This document shows, in pieces, positions 15,899 to 23,636 of a stretch of 49,655 bases of DNA. The position numbers and the translations under genes were made by a program. Within the stretch, counting starts at the first letter, position 1, and each line of letters starts with the position of its first letter. Source of the DNA: Micromonospora sp. PLK6-60 (lineage in GTDB: Bacteria > Actinomycetota > Actinomycetes > Mycobacteriales > Micromonosporaceae); assembly GCF_019890675.1 (NCBI RefSeq), contig NZ_JAIOAA010000027.1, positions 1 through 49,655 of the forward strand, in the 5' to 3' direction. Under the pieces are notes generated by a model. That model was given only the letters and a program-made list of their open reading frames with translations. It searched no databases and had not been told where the DNA came from.

Positions 15899-16369
15899 TC
15901 AGCCGGAAACCGTGCGGCCGTAGCCGGCACGGGCCTGGGCGACCTGCGCCGCCTGGCGTTCCCGCCAGCGCTGCTGCGCCTGCCGGCCGCACTCCCGGCA
16001 CACCTTGCGGTACCGGCCGCTGTCCGGGTCGATCTCCCGCTCGTGCCCGTTGCGGCACCGGGGCCGCTGGGTCCGGCCGCGGCAGTTCTCCGCCCGGCTG
16101 ACCTGCCGCAGGTGGGTCGGCTCGATGCAGTCCGCCGCGCCGCACACGTGGTCGACGTCCAGGTCGGGGTCGTAGCCGCCGACGAGGACGACGTACGCGG
16201 CGATGTGCGCCCATGCCCGACCGGCGACCTTCTGGTGGACGCCGCGGCGGCTGCCGTACCCGCGCACGAGGAGGCAGCCGTCGTCCTGCCGCGTCGAGCG
16301 GTCGAGCAGGTAGCCGCGGAGGGTCTCCTCGGTGAAGTGGCGGGACAGGCCCTGGATCTGCGACAGCAC
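15899..16369 (-). CDS. HNH endonuclease
   Basis: The 156-residue protein has an HNH core at about residues 72-97: D-V-D-H-V-C-G, C-I-E-P-T-H-L and R-A-E-N, giving the metal-binding His-Asn-His set. Zinc-type Cys pairs occur inside (C-G-A-A-D-C) and in a C-terminal finger C-R-N-G-H-E...C-R-E-C. Phage and mobile-element HNH nucleases look like this, and the low-GC patch behind the gene supports a transferred origin. The GTG at 16369 has TAGGCT (16376-16381) six bases before it, so the message is probably leaderless; that hexamer contains the stop codon of the upstream gene. Host restriction, homing or a phage remnant cannot be told apart. Confidence 0.85.
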   Translation of the reverse strand: MLSQIQGLSRHFTEETLRGYLLDRSTRQDDGCLLVRGYGSRRGVHQKVAGRAWAHIAAYVVLVGGYDPDLDVDHVCGAADCIEPTHLRQVSRAENCRGRTQRPRCRNGHEREIDPDSGRYRKVCRECGRQAQQRWRERQAAQVAQARAGYGRTVSG

Positions 16370-16378
16370 GCTGTGAGC

Positions 16379-17371
16379 CTACGGACGCGACACGGCGGTA
16401 CCGGCCAGCTGGTCGCCGAGCGGGCTGCGGCGGTACAGCACGTGCCGTCCGTCCCGGGTGCGGGTGACCAGACCCGTCGCGTGCAGCACCCGCAGGTGTT
16501 GGGAAACGGCGCTGGGCGTCACGGTGAGCCGGCGGGCGATCTCCACGGTCGGCAGCGGCTCGGCGAGGAGGCCGAGCAGGCGCGCTCGGGGCGGGCCGAG
16601 CAGCGCCGTGAGGGCGGTGGGGTCGGGGGTCGGCGCCGGAGCCCACAGTGTCGCCACGCCACGGCACGGGTAGGCCAGCACCGGTGGTTCGACCCGGCTG
16701 ACCGGTGGGGCGGGTTTGTGCGCGAACACGGACGGCACCAGCAGCAGCCCCCGGCCCGACGCCAGGATGTGGTGCTGGCCGATCATCTTGTCGATGTGCA
16801 GCACGCCGTCGTGCCAGCGCAGGTTGGGGTGCATGTCGGCGAAGAGCAGGCGCGCGCCGCCCACGGCCAGTTGCCGGGCGCGGTAGGTCATGTCGGCTTC
16901 CAGCACGAGGCGAATCTGTGGCCAGGTCGGCCTGATGGCCGCGTCCCAGTAGCGGTGCAGGTGTTCGCAGACGGCGTCGCGGAGGGCGACGACCGGTTCG
17001 TCGTCGGCCGCGGTGAGCACCCGCAGGACGTCCGGCAGCCGGCCCCGGGCGTACACCGCCAGGATGTCACGGCGTACGACGTCGGCCGGTACCGCGCGCG
17101 CGAGGGCGAGTTCCTCGGTCAGCGTGGGGGCGAAGCTGGTCGGGCGGCCGGTGAGGAAGTCCGGCACGGCCCGGTCGGGCCCGACCAGCGAGAGCAGCAG
17201 GTCGGTGTCGACCCCGTCGAGTCTGCCGAGCACGGCTCTGCGCCACGGCAGGTGCAGCGCGTGGAGGCCGGCTTCGCGCAGCACCCGCAGGCTGAGGACG
17301 GTCTCGTGGATCGGGGAGACCGCGAACCGGGTGTCCGCGAGGTCCTCGACGCCGAGCTCGAAGCTGATCAT
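16379..17371 (-). CDS. ArsR-like winged-helix regulator with DUF5937-type N-terminal domain
   Basis: The 330-residue protein has a C-terminal ArsR helix-turn-helix (about 255-315: L-L-A-E-P-L-P-T-V-E-I-A-R-R-L-T-V-T-P-S-A-V-S-Q-H-L-R-V-L-H-A-T-G-L-V) and a long N-terminal domain starting F-E-L-G-V-E-D-L-A-D-T-R-F-A-V-S-P. This arrangement is a known actinobacterial type. I start at the ATG at 17371 since the frame further upstream overlaps the divergent SDR promoter. TAGCCT lies about eight bases upstream, so it may be leaderless. It is divergent from an SDR-MFS pair, which it may control. Confidence 0.85.
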   Translation of the reverse strand: MISFELGVEDLADTRFAVSPIHETVLSLRVLREAGLHALHLPWRRAVLGRLDGVDTDLLLSLVGPDRAVPDFLTGRPTSFAPTLTEELALARAVPADVVRRDILAVYARGRLPDVLRVLTAADDEPVVALRDAVCEHLHRYWDAAIRPTWPQIRLVLEADMTYRARQLAVGGARLLFADMHPNLRWHDGVLHIDKMIGQHHILASGRGLLLVPSVFAHKPAPPVSRVEPPVLAYPCRGVATLWAPAPTPDPTALTALLGPPRARLLGLLAEPLPTVEIARRLTVTPSAVSQHLRVLHATGLVTRTRDGRHVLYRRSPLGDQLAGTAVSRP

Positions 17372-17445
17372 TAAGCCGTAGGCTACCTCGTTTGGTCGGC
17401 GTGGCCTCCTGCCGTGGACTTCCTGACATGACACAGGAGATCGGC

Positions 17446-18213
17446 ATGACGGGCCGGACCGACGGGCGACGCACGGCGATCGTCACGGGTGGGGCCGGCG
17501 GTATCGGTGCGGCGGTGGCCCGGCGGCTGGCCCGCGACGGCCTCGCGGTCGCGGTGCTCGACCTGTCCGAGGAGGACTGCGCGGGCACGCTCGACAGCAT
17601 CGCCGCCGACGGCGGCTCGGCGATGGCCGTCGGCGCCGATGTCGCCGACGAGGCAGCGGTGACCGCCGCGGTGGCACGCGTCGTGGCCGAGCTGGGCCCA
17701 CCCACCGTACTGGTCAACAACGCCGGGATCGGTCCGAGTACCCCGCTGGTCGAGATGAGCACGGCGCAGTGGGACCGGGTCATCGGGGTCGACCTGCGGG
17801 GGCCGTTCCTCGTCACCCGCGCCGTCTGCCCGTACCTGATCGACGCGGGTTGGGGACGCGTCGTCAACATGTCCAGCATCTCCGCGGTCGGCGACGCCGA
17901 TCGGGTCGACTACGGCAGCGCGAAGGCCGGCCTGATCGGCTTCACCAAGTCCCTCGCCCGGCAACTCGGGCCGCACGGCGTGACGGCCAACGCCATCGCG
18001 CCCGGCTTCGTCGTCAGCGACATGACCAGGGCCTCCGCCCGGCGGCTCGGCCTCGACTTCGCCGAGTTCCAGCGCCGCGCGGTGCGGTCCATCCCGGTCG
18101 GCCGGGTGGGCCGGCCGGAGGACGTCGCCCACACCGCGTCGTACCTGGTGAGCCCCGAAGCGGGCTTCGTCTCCGGTCAGGTCGTGTACGTGGCCGGCGG
18201 GCCGGTGGACTGA
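17446..18213 (+). CDS. SDR oxidoreductase, FabG-like
   Basis: The 255-residue enzyme has T-G-G-A-G-G-I-G at residues 14-21 for NAD(P) binding, N-N-A-G near 89, and the triad Ser143, Tyr156, Lys160. The C-terminal G-R-x-G-R-P-E-D-V-A and S-G-Q-V-V-Y-V-A-G-G are typical of 3-oxoacyl-ACP reductase-like SDRs. I use the ATG at 17446 because AGGAGA precedes it at good spacing; an in-frame ATG at 17428 is possible. It is followed by an MFS gene 33 bases later, and is probably co-transcribed with it under the divergent ArsR-like regulator. Confidence 0.92.
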   Translation: MTGRTDGRRTAIVTGGAGGIGAAVARRLARDGLAVAVLDLSEEDCAGTLDSIAADGGSAMAVGADVADEAAVTAAVARVVAELGPPTVLVNNAGIGPSTPLVEMSTAQWDRVIGVDLRGPFLVTRAVCPYLIDAGWGRVVNMSSISAVGDADRVDYGSAKAGLIGFTKSLARQLGPHGVTANAIAPGFVVSDMTRASARRLGLDFAEFQRRAVRSIPVGRVGRPEDVAHTASYLVSPEAGFVSGQVVYVAGGPVD

Positions 18214-18246
18214 CGTGCCCGACGGCGCCACCGCGACGGTAGGCCC

Positions 18247-19461
18247 GTGAGCCGCCGGCTGCTGCTACTGCTCACCGTCACCTGCGGGGTCGCCGTGGGG
18301 AACATCTACTTCCCGCAGACGATCGGTCCATTGATCGCCGCCGGTCTGCGGGTGAGCCCGGATTCGGCCGCCTCGGTGGTGACGGCGGTGCAGTTCGGCT
18401 ACGCCGCGGGGATCTTCTTCCTGGTGCCGCTCGGTGACCGGCTTCCGCACCGTCCGCTGATCGTCGCCCTGCTCGTCGTCACCGGGTCGGGGCTGCTCGC
18501 GGCGAGCGTCGCGCCCGCGCTGCCGCTGCTCGTCGCCGCGAACGCCCTCGTCGGGGTCGCCACCGTGGTCGCCCCGCTGATCGGTCCGATGGCGGCCGGC
18601 CTGGTGGCCGAGGAGCGGCGGGGAGTGGTCAGCGGCACCCTGCTGGGCGGCTCGATCGGCGGCATGCTGCTGTCGCGCACCGCCGCCGGCACCATCGGCG
18701 ACCACTGGGGCTGGCGGGCCCCCTACCTGACGGCCGCGGCAGCCGTACTGCTCGTCGCGGTGGTGCTGGCCGTCGCGCTGCCCGCGACCCGGCCGCCGTC
18801 CGGGCAGCGCTATCCGGCGCTGCTGGCGGCGCCGTTTCGGCTGCTGCGTACCGAGCCGGAGCTGCGCCGCTCCTGCTTCTACCAGGCGACGGTCTTCGCC
18901 GGGTTCTCGGCGGTCTGGGCGACCGTCGCGCTGCTGCTGACCGGCCCGGCGTACGGCCTGGGCGCACCGGCGGTCGGCATGCTCGCCCTGGTCAACGCGG
19001 CGACCATGCTCTGCACCCCGGCCGCTGGGCGGCAGGTGGACCGGCGGGGCAGTGACGTGGTGAACCTGGTCTGTGTCCTCGCGACCGTCGCGTCGGCCAC
19101 CGTGCTGACGGTCGCCGGGCTGGGCGGGACGGTGGGGCTCGCCGCGCTGGTGCTGGGCACCTTGCTGCTCGACGTCGCCATGCAGTCCGGGATGGTCGCC
19201 AACCAGGTACGCAACTACCGGCTGCGCCCCGACGCCCGGAGCCGGGTCAACACCGCGTACATGAGCTGCGCCTACCTCGGTGGCGGTGTGGGCTCCTGGC
19301 TGGGCGCCCGCGGGTACGCCCAGTTCGGCTGGCTGGGGGTGTGCGGGGTGCTGGCGGCGTGCGCCGGGCTGGCGCTGGCCCGGCACCTGACAGCGAGCCC
19401 CCGACGGCCGGTCACGGCCGGTCGGGCGGCAGCCGGCCGGTCGACGCCGTCGGTTCGCTAG
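18247..19461 (+). CDS. MFS transporter, drug/arabinose-efflux-like
   Basis: The 404-residue protein has about 12 hydrophobic segments. G-N-I-Y-F-P-Q-T-I-G near the N-terminus and the loop G-D-R-L-P-H-R-P-L (residues 59-67) match the DHA1-type efflux pumps that actinobacteria annotate as MFS arabinose efflux permeases. The start is a GTG. It follows an SDR gene and may export the product or substrate of that enzyme, or a toxic compound sensed by the divergent regulator. The last 20 residues are a basic cytoplasmic tail. Confidence 0.9.
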   Translation: MSRRLLLLLTVTCGVAVGNIYFPQTIGPLIAAGLRVSPDSAASVVTAVQFGYAAGIFFLVPLGDRLPHRPLIVALLVVTGSGLLAASVAPALPLLVAANALVGVATVVAPLIGPMAAGLVAEERRGVVSGTLLGGSIGGMLLSRTAAGTIGDHWGWRAPYLTAAAAVLLVAVVLAVALPATRPPSGQRYPALLAAPFRLLRTEPELRRSCFYQATVFAGFSAVWATVALLLTGPAYGLGAPAVGMLALVNAATMLCTPAAGRQVDRRGSDVVNLVCVLATVASATVLTVAGLGGTVGLAALVLGTLLLDVAMQSGMVANQVRNYRLRPDARSRVNTAYMSCAYLGGGVGSWLGARGYAQFGWLGVCGVLAACAGLALARHLTASPRRPVTAGRAAAGRSTPSVR

Positions 19462-19475
19462 CGGGTCGGGGCGGG

Positions 19476-19517
19476 CGAGCCGCCGCCCCGGACGGCGTAC
19501 GTCCGGGGCGGCGCTCG
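19476..19517. terminator. Hairpin between convergent genes
   Basis: CGCCGCCCCGGAC (19481-19493) pairs perfectly with 19501-19513 around a seven-base loop, and CGAGC/CTCG extend the stem after a one-base bulge. It lies between the MFS stop and the stop of the repeat protein, so it can serve both. Confidence 0.7.
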
Positions 19518-19524
19518 GGTGCGG

Positions 19525-20088
19525 TCAGCGTTCGGTGCGGTCGTCGATCTCGGTGTCGGACTCGCCGGGTCGGGCGCCGATCGCCTCCTCGGCGGCCCGG
19601 CCGCCGGTGCTCTCGTCGCCCAGCGTCAGGCTGCTGCGGGGCAGTCCGGCCAGCCCGGCGGGGTCGCGGATCTCGCCCTGCACGCCGCGGGCGTCCTGGG
19701 TCCGGTCGTCGATCTCGGTGCCGGATTCGCCCGGTCGGGCGCCAATGGCCTCCTGGGCGGCCCGGCCGCCGGTGCTCTCGTCGCCCAGCGTCAGGCTGCT
19801 GCGGGGCAGTCCGGCCAGCCCGGCCGGGTCCTCGGTCGGCTGGTCGGGCGAGCCGGTCTCGGCGCCCGCCCCACCGGCGGACTCGCGGCGTCCGACCCCG
19901 GCGGCGTGGTACCTACCGGAGGCGTCGCCGCTGGTGTCGACGGGCCGGCCGTCCGGTTCGGCCAGCCCGGCGCGGCGCAACATGTCCACGAGGGCGTCGT
20001 GCGGCATGCGCTCGGTGTCCGGTATGCCGGCACCACGCGCGATGGACCGCAGGGTGGTCAGGTCCTGGTCTGCGAAGGTCTCGGCCAT
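19525..20088 (-). CDS. Rho_N-like domain protein with internal 55-residue duplication
   Basis: The 187-residue protein starts with a helical module, D-Q-D-L-T-T-L-R-S-I-A-R-G-A-G-I-P-D-T-E-R then M-P-H-D-A-L-V-D-M-L-R-R-A-G (residues 7-42), which resembles the Rho N-terminal/SAP-like fold that binds nucleic acid. The rest is Gly/Asp/Glu-rich and looks disordered. It contains two near-identical copies of about 42 residues, each starting D-P-A-G-L-A-G-L-P-R-S-S-L-T-L-G-D-E-S, with a period of 55 residues (165 bp in the DNA). The ATG at 20088 is the natural start. It may belong with the unrecognised gene 44 bases upstream on the same strand. Confidence 0.75.
   Translation of the reverse strand: MAETFADQDLTTLRSIARGAGIPDTERMPHDALVDMLRRAGLAEPDGRPVDTSGDASGRYHAAGVGRRESAGGAGAETGSPDQPTEDPAGLAGLPRSSLTLGDESTGGRAAQEAIGARPGESGTEIDDRTQDARGVQGEIRDPAGLAGLPRSSLTLGDESTGGRAAEEAIGARPGESDTEIDDRTER
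19541..19665. repeat. 125-bp direct repeat, copy 1
   Basis: This stretch matches 19706-19830 with about seven differences by eye, in register with the reading frame of the Rho_N-like gene. The period is 165 bp, exactly 55 codons. Confidence 0.85.
19706..19830. repeat. 125-bp direct repeat, copy 2
   Basis: Second copy of the repeat at 19541-19665, inside the same gene. Several differences are non-synonymous (Q/E and G/D), so the copies are not perfectly fresh, but drift is small. Confidence 0.85.
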
Positions 20089-20132
20089 GCGGGTGCCTTC
20101 CCGGCGGCCGAGACAAGGAAACCTGACCCGGC

Positions 20133-21596
20133 TCAGGTCCGGGCGCCACCCAGGCCGAGCAGCACGGCCAGGCCCAGCGCGCTGCGCGGGGCGTACGGGA
20201 CGCGCCACAGGCCGCCGTGCGCCGCGGCGTACGCCTCGTCCCGCCACGGGTGCGGCTGGGCGGGACCGCCGCCGGTGCGCAGGTCGTGCACGAGCAGGGC
20301 GGCCATCAGGGTGTTGCTGGTGGCCGGCTCGAACACCTCGATGCCGAAGCGGTGCGCCCCGGCGTACGCGGCGGCCAGGGCCCGGTTGCGCAGCACCGAG
20401 CGGGTACGCGTCGGCGGGGCCACGGTGAACGACACGGTGCTGCCGGCGTCGCGGGCCACCGCGGCGCGCCAGCGTTGCAGCCGCTTGGCGAGGGCGTAGT
20501 TCGGGCCCTGCTGGGGGACGAGACTGTCGTTGATCCCGGGGTCGGCCTGCGGCGGGTAGTTGCGGTGCAGCAGCCGACCGCCGGAGAGCAGCCGCAGCGA
20601 CCGCCGGGCCAGCCCCCGGTCGGCGTAGCCGCGTTCGGCGTGGGCGACGGCCTCGCCGGGCACCGCGTACACGTCGGTGGGGGTGGCGAGGAAGGCCAGC
20701 GCGACGTCCGGGCGGTGCCCGGCCAGGTGGACGGTGAGCGCGTCGACGGCGGTGGCCACCCGGACGTTGGTGGCGCCGTCGGCGTAGACGTAGTTGCCGA
20801 GCACCAGCCGTCCGTCCAGGTCGCGCAGCCAGGCGGCGGCCTGGGGGAGGCGGTGCAGCAGGTCGGCGCCGGCCCCGGCGGCCAGCGCCGCGTCGTCGTC
20901 GGTGGGGGTGCCGGGCCGCACCGGCAGGTGCAGGCGGCCGCCGTAGCGGTGGGCGGTGCGCAGCAGGCGGCGCCAGATCTCCGGTCGGGGCAGGTCGACG
21001 GCGACGACCTCGCCGCCCCAGCGCAGCACCGACGGCAGCGGTCCCATCTCGGCGCCCGCGCCGAGCACCACGATTCGCTGGTCGCGCAGGTCCAGCCAGT
21101 CCGGGTTGGCCTGCACGGCGCGCACCGCCTGGGCGCAGCTGGGTTCGATGACACCGGCGTCCACCCAGGCGTCGAGGCGGCGGCGCAGGTCGTCGCCGCG
21201 CAGCCGCTGCCCCCGGTACGGCAGGGCCAGTTCGCGGCGCACCTCGCCGGCGCCGGTGACGGTGGCGGTGGCCAGCGGCTCCTCGTCGGGCAGCTCGCAC
21301 GCCTGGTCCAGGGCCACCTCGGGGCCGTCGGCGGGCAGGTACCGCATCCGGGTGTGCAGGGAGTCGAGCCCGTCGCGGGCGATGGTCAGCGCCGCGTCGC
21401 GGGACAGCAGGCCGGCCTCGACGAGCCGGCGGAAGTGGCCGAGGTAGCCGTGCCGCCAGTTGGTCTCGTGTTCGGCGGCGCGGGCACCCACCGGGTCCAC
21501 GGCGCGCAGGGCGTCGGCCACCACGGCCCGGCCCAGCGCGGTCGTGCTGCGCGTGCCACCGGTGTCAGGAAACACCACCCCGGTCGGGCCGTCCAC
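20133..21596 (-). CDS. Conserved-looking protein with a central Rossmann-like fold, function unknown
   Basis: The product has 487 residues and reads as real protein with normal composition. In the middle is R-I-V-V-L-G-A-G-A-E-M-G-P-L (about 172-185) followed by G-E-V-V-A-V-D-L-P-R-P, a beta-alpha-beta unit with an acidic end, as in NAD- or SAM-binding folds. Later come N-Y-V-Y-A-D-G-A-T-N-V-R and L-L-H-R-N-Y-P-P-Q-A-D-P-G-I-N-D-S-L-V-P-Q-Q-G-P-N-Y. The last 35 residues are hydrophobic (L-G-L-A-V-L-L-G-L). I recognise no named family. A dehydrogenase or methyltransferase-like activity is the best guess from the fold alone. Confidence 0.7.
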   Translation of the reverse strand: MDGPTGVVFPDTGGTRSTTALGRAVVADALRAVDPVGARAAEHETNWRHGYLGHFRRLVEAGLLSRDAALTIARDGLDSLHTRMRYLPADGPEVALDQACELPDEEPLATATVTGAGEVRRELALPYRGQRLRGDDLRRRLDAWVDAGVIEPSCAQAVRAVQANPDWLDLRDQRIVVLGAGAEMGPLPSVLRWGGEVVAVDLPRPEIWRRLLRTAHRYGGRLHLPVRPGTPTDDDAALAAGAGADLLHRLPQAAAWLRDLDGRLVLGNYVYADGATNVRVATAVDALTVHLAGHRPDVALAFLATPTDVYAVPGEAVAHAERGYADRGLARRSLRLLSGGRLLHRNYPPQADPGINDSLVPQQGPNYALAKRLQRWRAAVARDAGSTVSFTVAPPTRTRSVLRNRALAAAYAGAHRFGIEVFEPATSNTLMAALLVHDLRTGGGPAQPHPWRDEAYAAAHGGLWRVPYAPRSALGLAVLLGLGGART

Positions 21597-21742
21597 GCCT
21601 CACCGTCCTCCCGGTCGTGCGGTCTGCGGGACACCCACTCTGCCGCATCCGCCGGCGGGCCGCAGTGGCGCGGGTGCCGCTGCGCGGTCCGCGGTGAGGT
21701 GGCAGGATCGGCCATTCGCCCTCGACGACCTGGGAGGATCGC

Positions 21743-22771
21743 ATGCGTTACCGCACCCTCGGCAGCACCGGCACGGTGGTGTCGACCCTGTGTCTGGGCA
21801 CGATGACCTTCGGCGCGGAGACCGACGAGGCGGGCACCTTCGCCCAGCTCGACCGGTTCGTGGCGGCCGGCGGCACGTTCGTCGACACCGCCGACGTGTA
21901 TTCGGCCGGCGTCTCGGAGGAGATCGTCGGCCGGTGGCTGCGCAAGCGGCCCGAGCTGCGCGACACCCTGGTGATCGCCACCAAGGGCCGGTTCCCGATG
22001 GGGCCGGGCCACAACGGCGCCGGGCTGTCCCGGGTGCACCTGACCCGGGCGCTGGACGCCAGCCTGCGCCGGCTCGGGGTGGAGGCGGTCGACCTGTACC
22101 AGGCGCACGCGTGGGACCCGCTTACCCCGCTGCCGGAGACGTTGCGCTTCTTCGACGACGCGGTCCGCGCCGGCAAGATCCGCTACGCCGGGGTCAGCAA
22201 CTTCACCGGCTGGCAGTTGCAGAAGGCCGCCCTGCTCACCCAGCATCTCGGGCTGACCCCGGTGGTGACGTTGCAGCCGCAGTACAACCTGCTGGTGCGG
22301 GAGATCGAGTTCGAGATCGTGCCGGTGTGCGAGAACGAGGGGATCGGGATCCTGCCCTGGTCGCCGCTGGGCGGCGGCTGGTTGACCGGCAAGTACCGGC
22401 GGGACACCCCGCCCACCGGCGCCACCCGGTTGGGCGAGGACCCGGAGCGTGGCGTCGAGGCGTACGCGGGGCGCAACGCCCAGGAGCGGACGTGGCGGGT
22501 GATCGACGCGGTGCGTGCGGTGGCCGACCGTCGTGGGGTGTCGATGTCGGCGGTGGCGCTGGCCTGGCTGGCGGACCGGCCGGCGGTCACCTCGGTGATC
22601 CTGGGCGCCCGCACCACCGACCAGCTCGACGACAACCTGAGCGCCGCCGACCTGCGGCTGGACGCCGAGGACACCCGGCTGCTGGACGAGGCGAGCGCCC
22701 CGCCGGTCGCCGACTACCCGTACGGCGGGGCCGGGGTGCGCCAGCGGGGCCGGGAGCTGCCGGCGGGCTGA
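21743..22771 (+). CDS. Aldo/keto reductase
   Basis: The 342-residue protein is a full-length (beta/alpha)8 aldo/keto reductase. The catalytic tetrad is Asp48, Tyr53, Lys81 and His122. It opens with R-Y-R-T-L-G-S-T-G and has the NADPH-binding S-V-I-L-G-A-R-T-T-D-Q-L near residue 288. The nearest type is the AKR11/12-like group (YghZ-like or general stress protein 69-like). It reduces aldehydes or ketones with NADPH in the cytoplasm; the true substrate is unknown. The ATG follows GGGAGG. It appears to be a single-gene transcript, convergent with the next gene. Confidence 0.94.
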   Translation: MRYRTLGSTGTVVSTLCLGTMTFGAETDEAGTFAQLDRFVAAGGTFVDTADVYSAGVSEEIVGRWLRKRPELRDTLVIATKGRFPMGPGHNGAGLSRVHLTRALDASLRRLGVEAVDLYQAHAWDPLTPLPETLRFFDDAVRAGKIRYAGVSNFTGWQLQKAALLTQHLGLTPVVTLQPQYNLLVREIEFEIVPVCENEGIGILPWSPLGGGWLTGKYRRDTPPTGATRLGEDPERGVEAYAGRNAQERTWRVIDAVRAVADRRGVSMSAVALAWLADRPAVTSVILGARTTDQLDDNLSAADLRLDAEDTRLLDEASAPPVADYPYGGAGVRQRGRELPAG

Positions 22772-22781
22772 CCCGGCCCGG

Positions 22782-23600
22782 TCAGCGGCGGGCGAGCGTC
22801 GGCGGGGTGCTGGGGCGGGTGCGTTCCGGGTCGACGCCCACCTGCACGGCGAAGCGGGGGTCGACGGCCAGCAGCGGGCGTGGCCCGAACACCGCCATGG
22901 CGGCCAGCAGCTCCCCGGTGTCCCGCTCGCCGTAGGCCGGCCGCCGCTCCGGGGACAGCTCGGCGTGTGCCCGCCGCTGCCGGCGCAGCAGCCGGCGGGC
23001 CGCCGCGCCGGTCTCCGGCACCTCGCACAGCCACCACCCGCCCACGGCGGTGGCCAGGCAGCACAGCAGCAGGCCCGCCACGGAGGCGGGTCCGCCGGCG
23101 TCGCGTCCCTCCACGGCGCTGTCCACCAGCCGGGTCAGCCCGACGGCGGCGACCAGGAACAGCGGCACGGTGCCGGCGGCGATGCGTCGCCGCTGGGCCG
23201 GGGTGAGCAGCCAGCCGTCGCGGACCAGCCGGCCGACCAGCCGGCGCAGGGCCCGGCCGACGCCGGGGTCGGCGAGCACGGCCGCCCAGGTCTGCGGCCG
23301 GCGCAGCGCGGTGTGCAGGGCGCGCACCAGCGGGGCCGACCCGGCCGGCGGTGGCCCGTCCACCAGCAGGGTGGCCAGCTCGCCGCGGCGTACCACGCCC
23401 GCGCGGCGCAGCGTCGCCACGGCGACCTGACAGGCCAGCACCGCCCGGTCGTTGAGGTATGCCAGCTCGACGACGTCCGGCGCCGGGCCCGAGGGGCGGC
23501 GGCCGGTCAGCGCCCGTACGGCGAGGGTGACGGTGAGGGCCACGGCGACCGCGACCACGTAGTCGAGCAGGAACAGCGGTCCGCTGACACCCCAGAGCAT
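22782..23600 (-). CDS. TIGR04222-like membrane protein
   Basis: The 272-residue product begins with a transmembrane helix (about residues 9-30). A soluble segment with P-D-V-V-E-L-A-Y-L-N-D-R-A-V-L-A-C-Q-V-A-V-A-T-L-R-R-A-G-V-V follows, and two further helices lie near 145-195. This pattern fits the TIGR04222 group of actinobacterial and proteobacterial proteins of unknown role. The family usually has a Gly/Cys-rich tail, which is missing here; the C-terminus is a plain soluble stretch. It lies 36 bases downstream of the GT39 gene and is probably co-transcribed with it. Confidence 0.65.
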   Translation of the reverse strand: MLWGVSGPLFLLDYVVAVAVALTVTLAVRALTGRRPSGPAPDVVELAYLNDRAVLACQVAVATLRRAGVVRRGELATLLVDGPPPAGSAPLVRALHTALRRPQTWAAVLADPGVGRALRRLVGRLVRDGWLLTPAQRRRIAAGTVPLFLVAAVGLTRLVDSAVEGRDAGGPASVAGLLLCCLATAVGGWWLCEVPETGAAARRLLRRQRRAHAELSPERRPAYGERDTGELLAAMAVFGPRPLLAVDPRFAVQVGVDPERTRPSTPPTLARR

Positions 23601-23636
23601 GGCCCAAGTATGGCCCCCGTCCCGTGCCGGGCTTGA

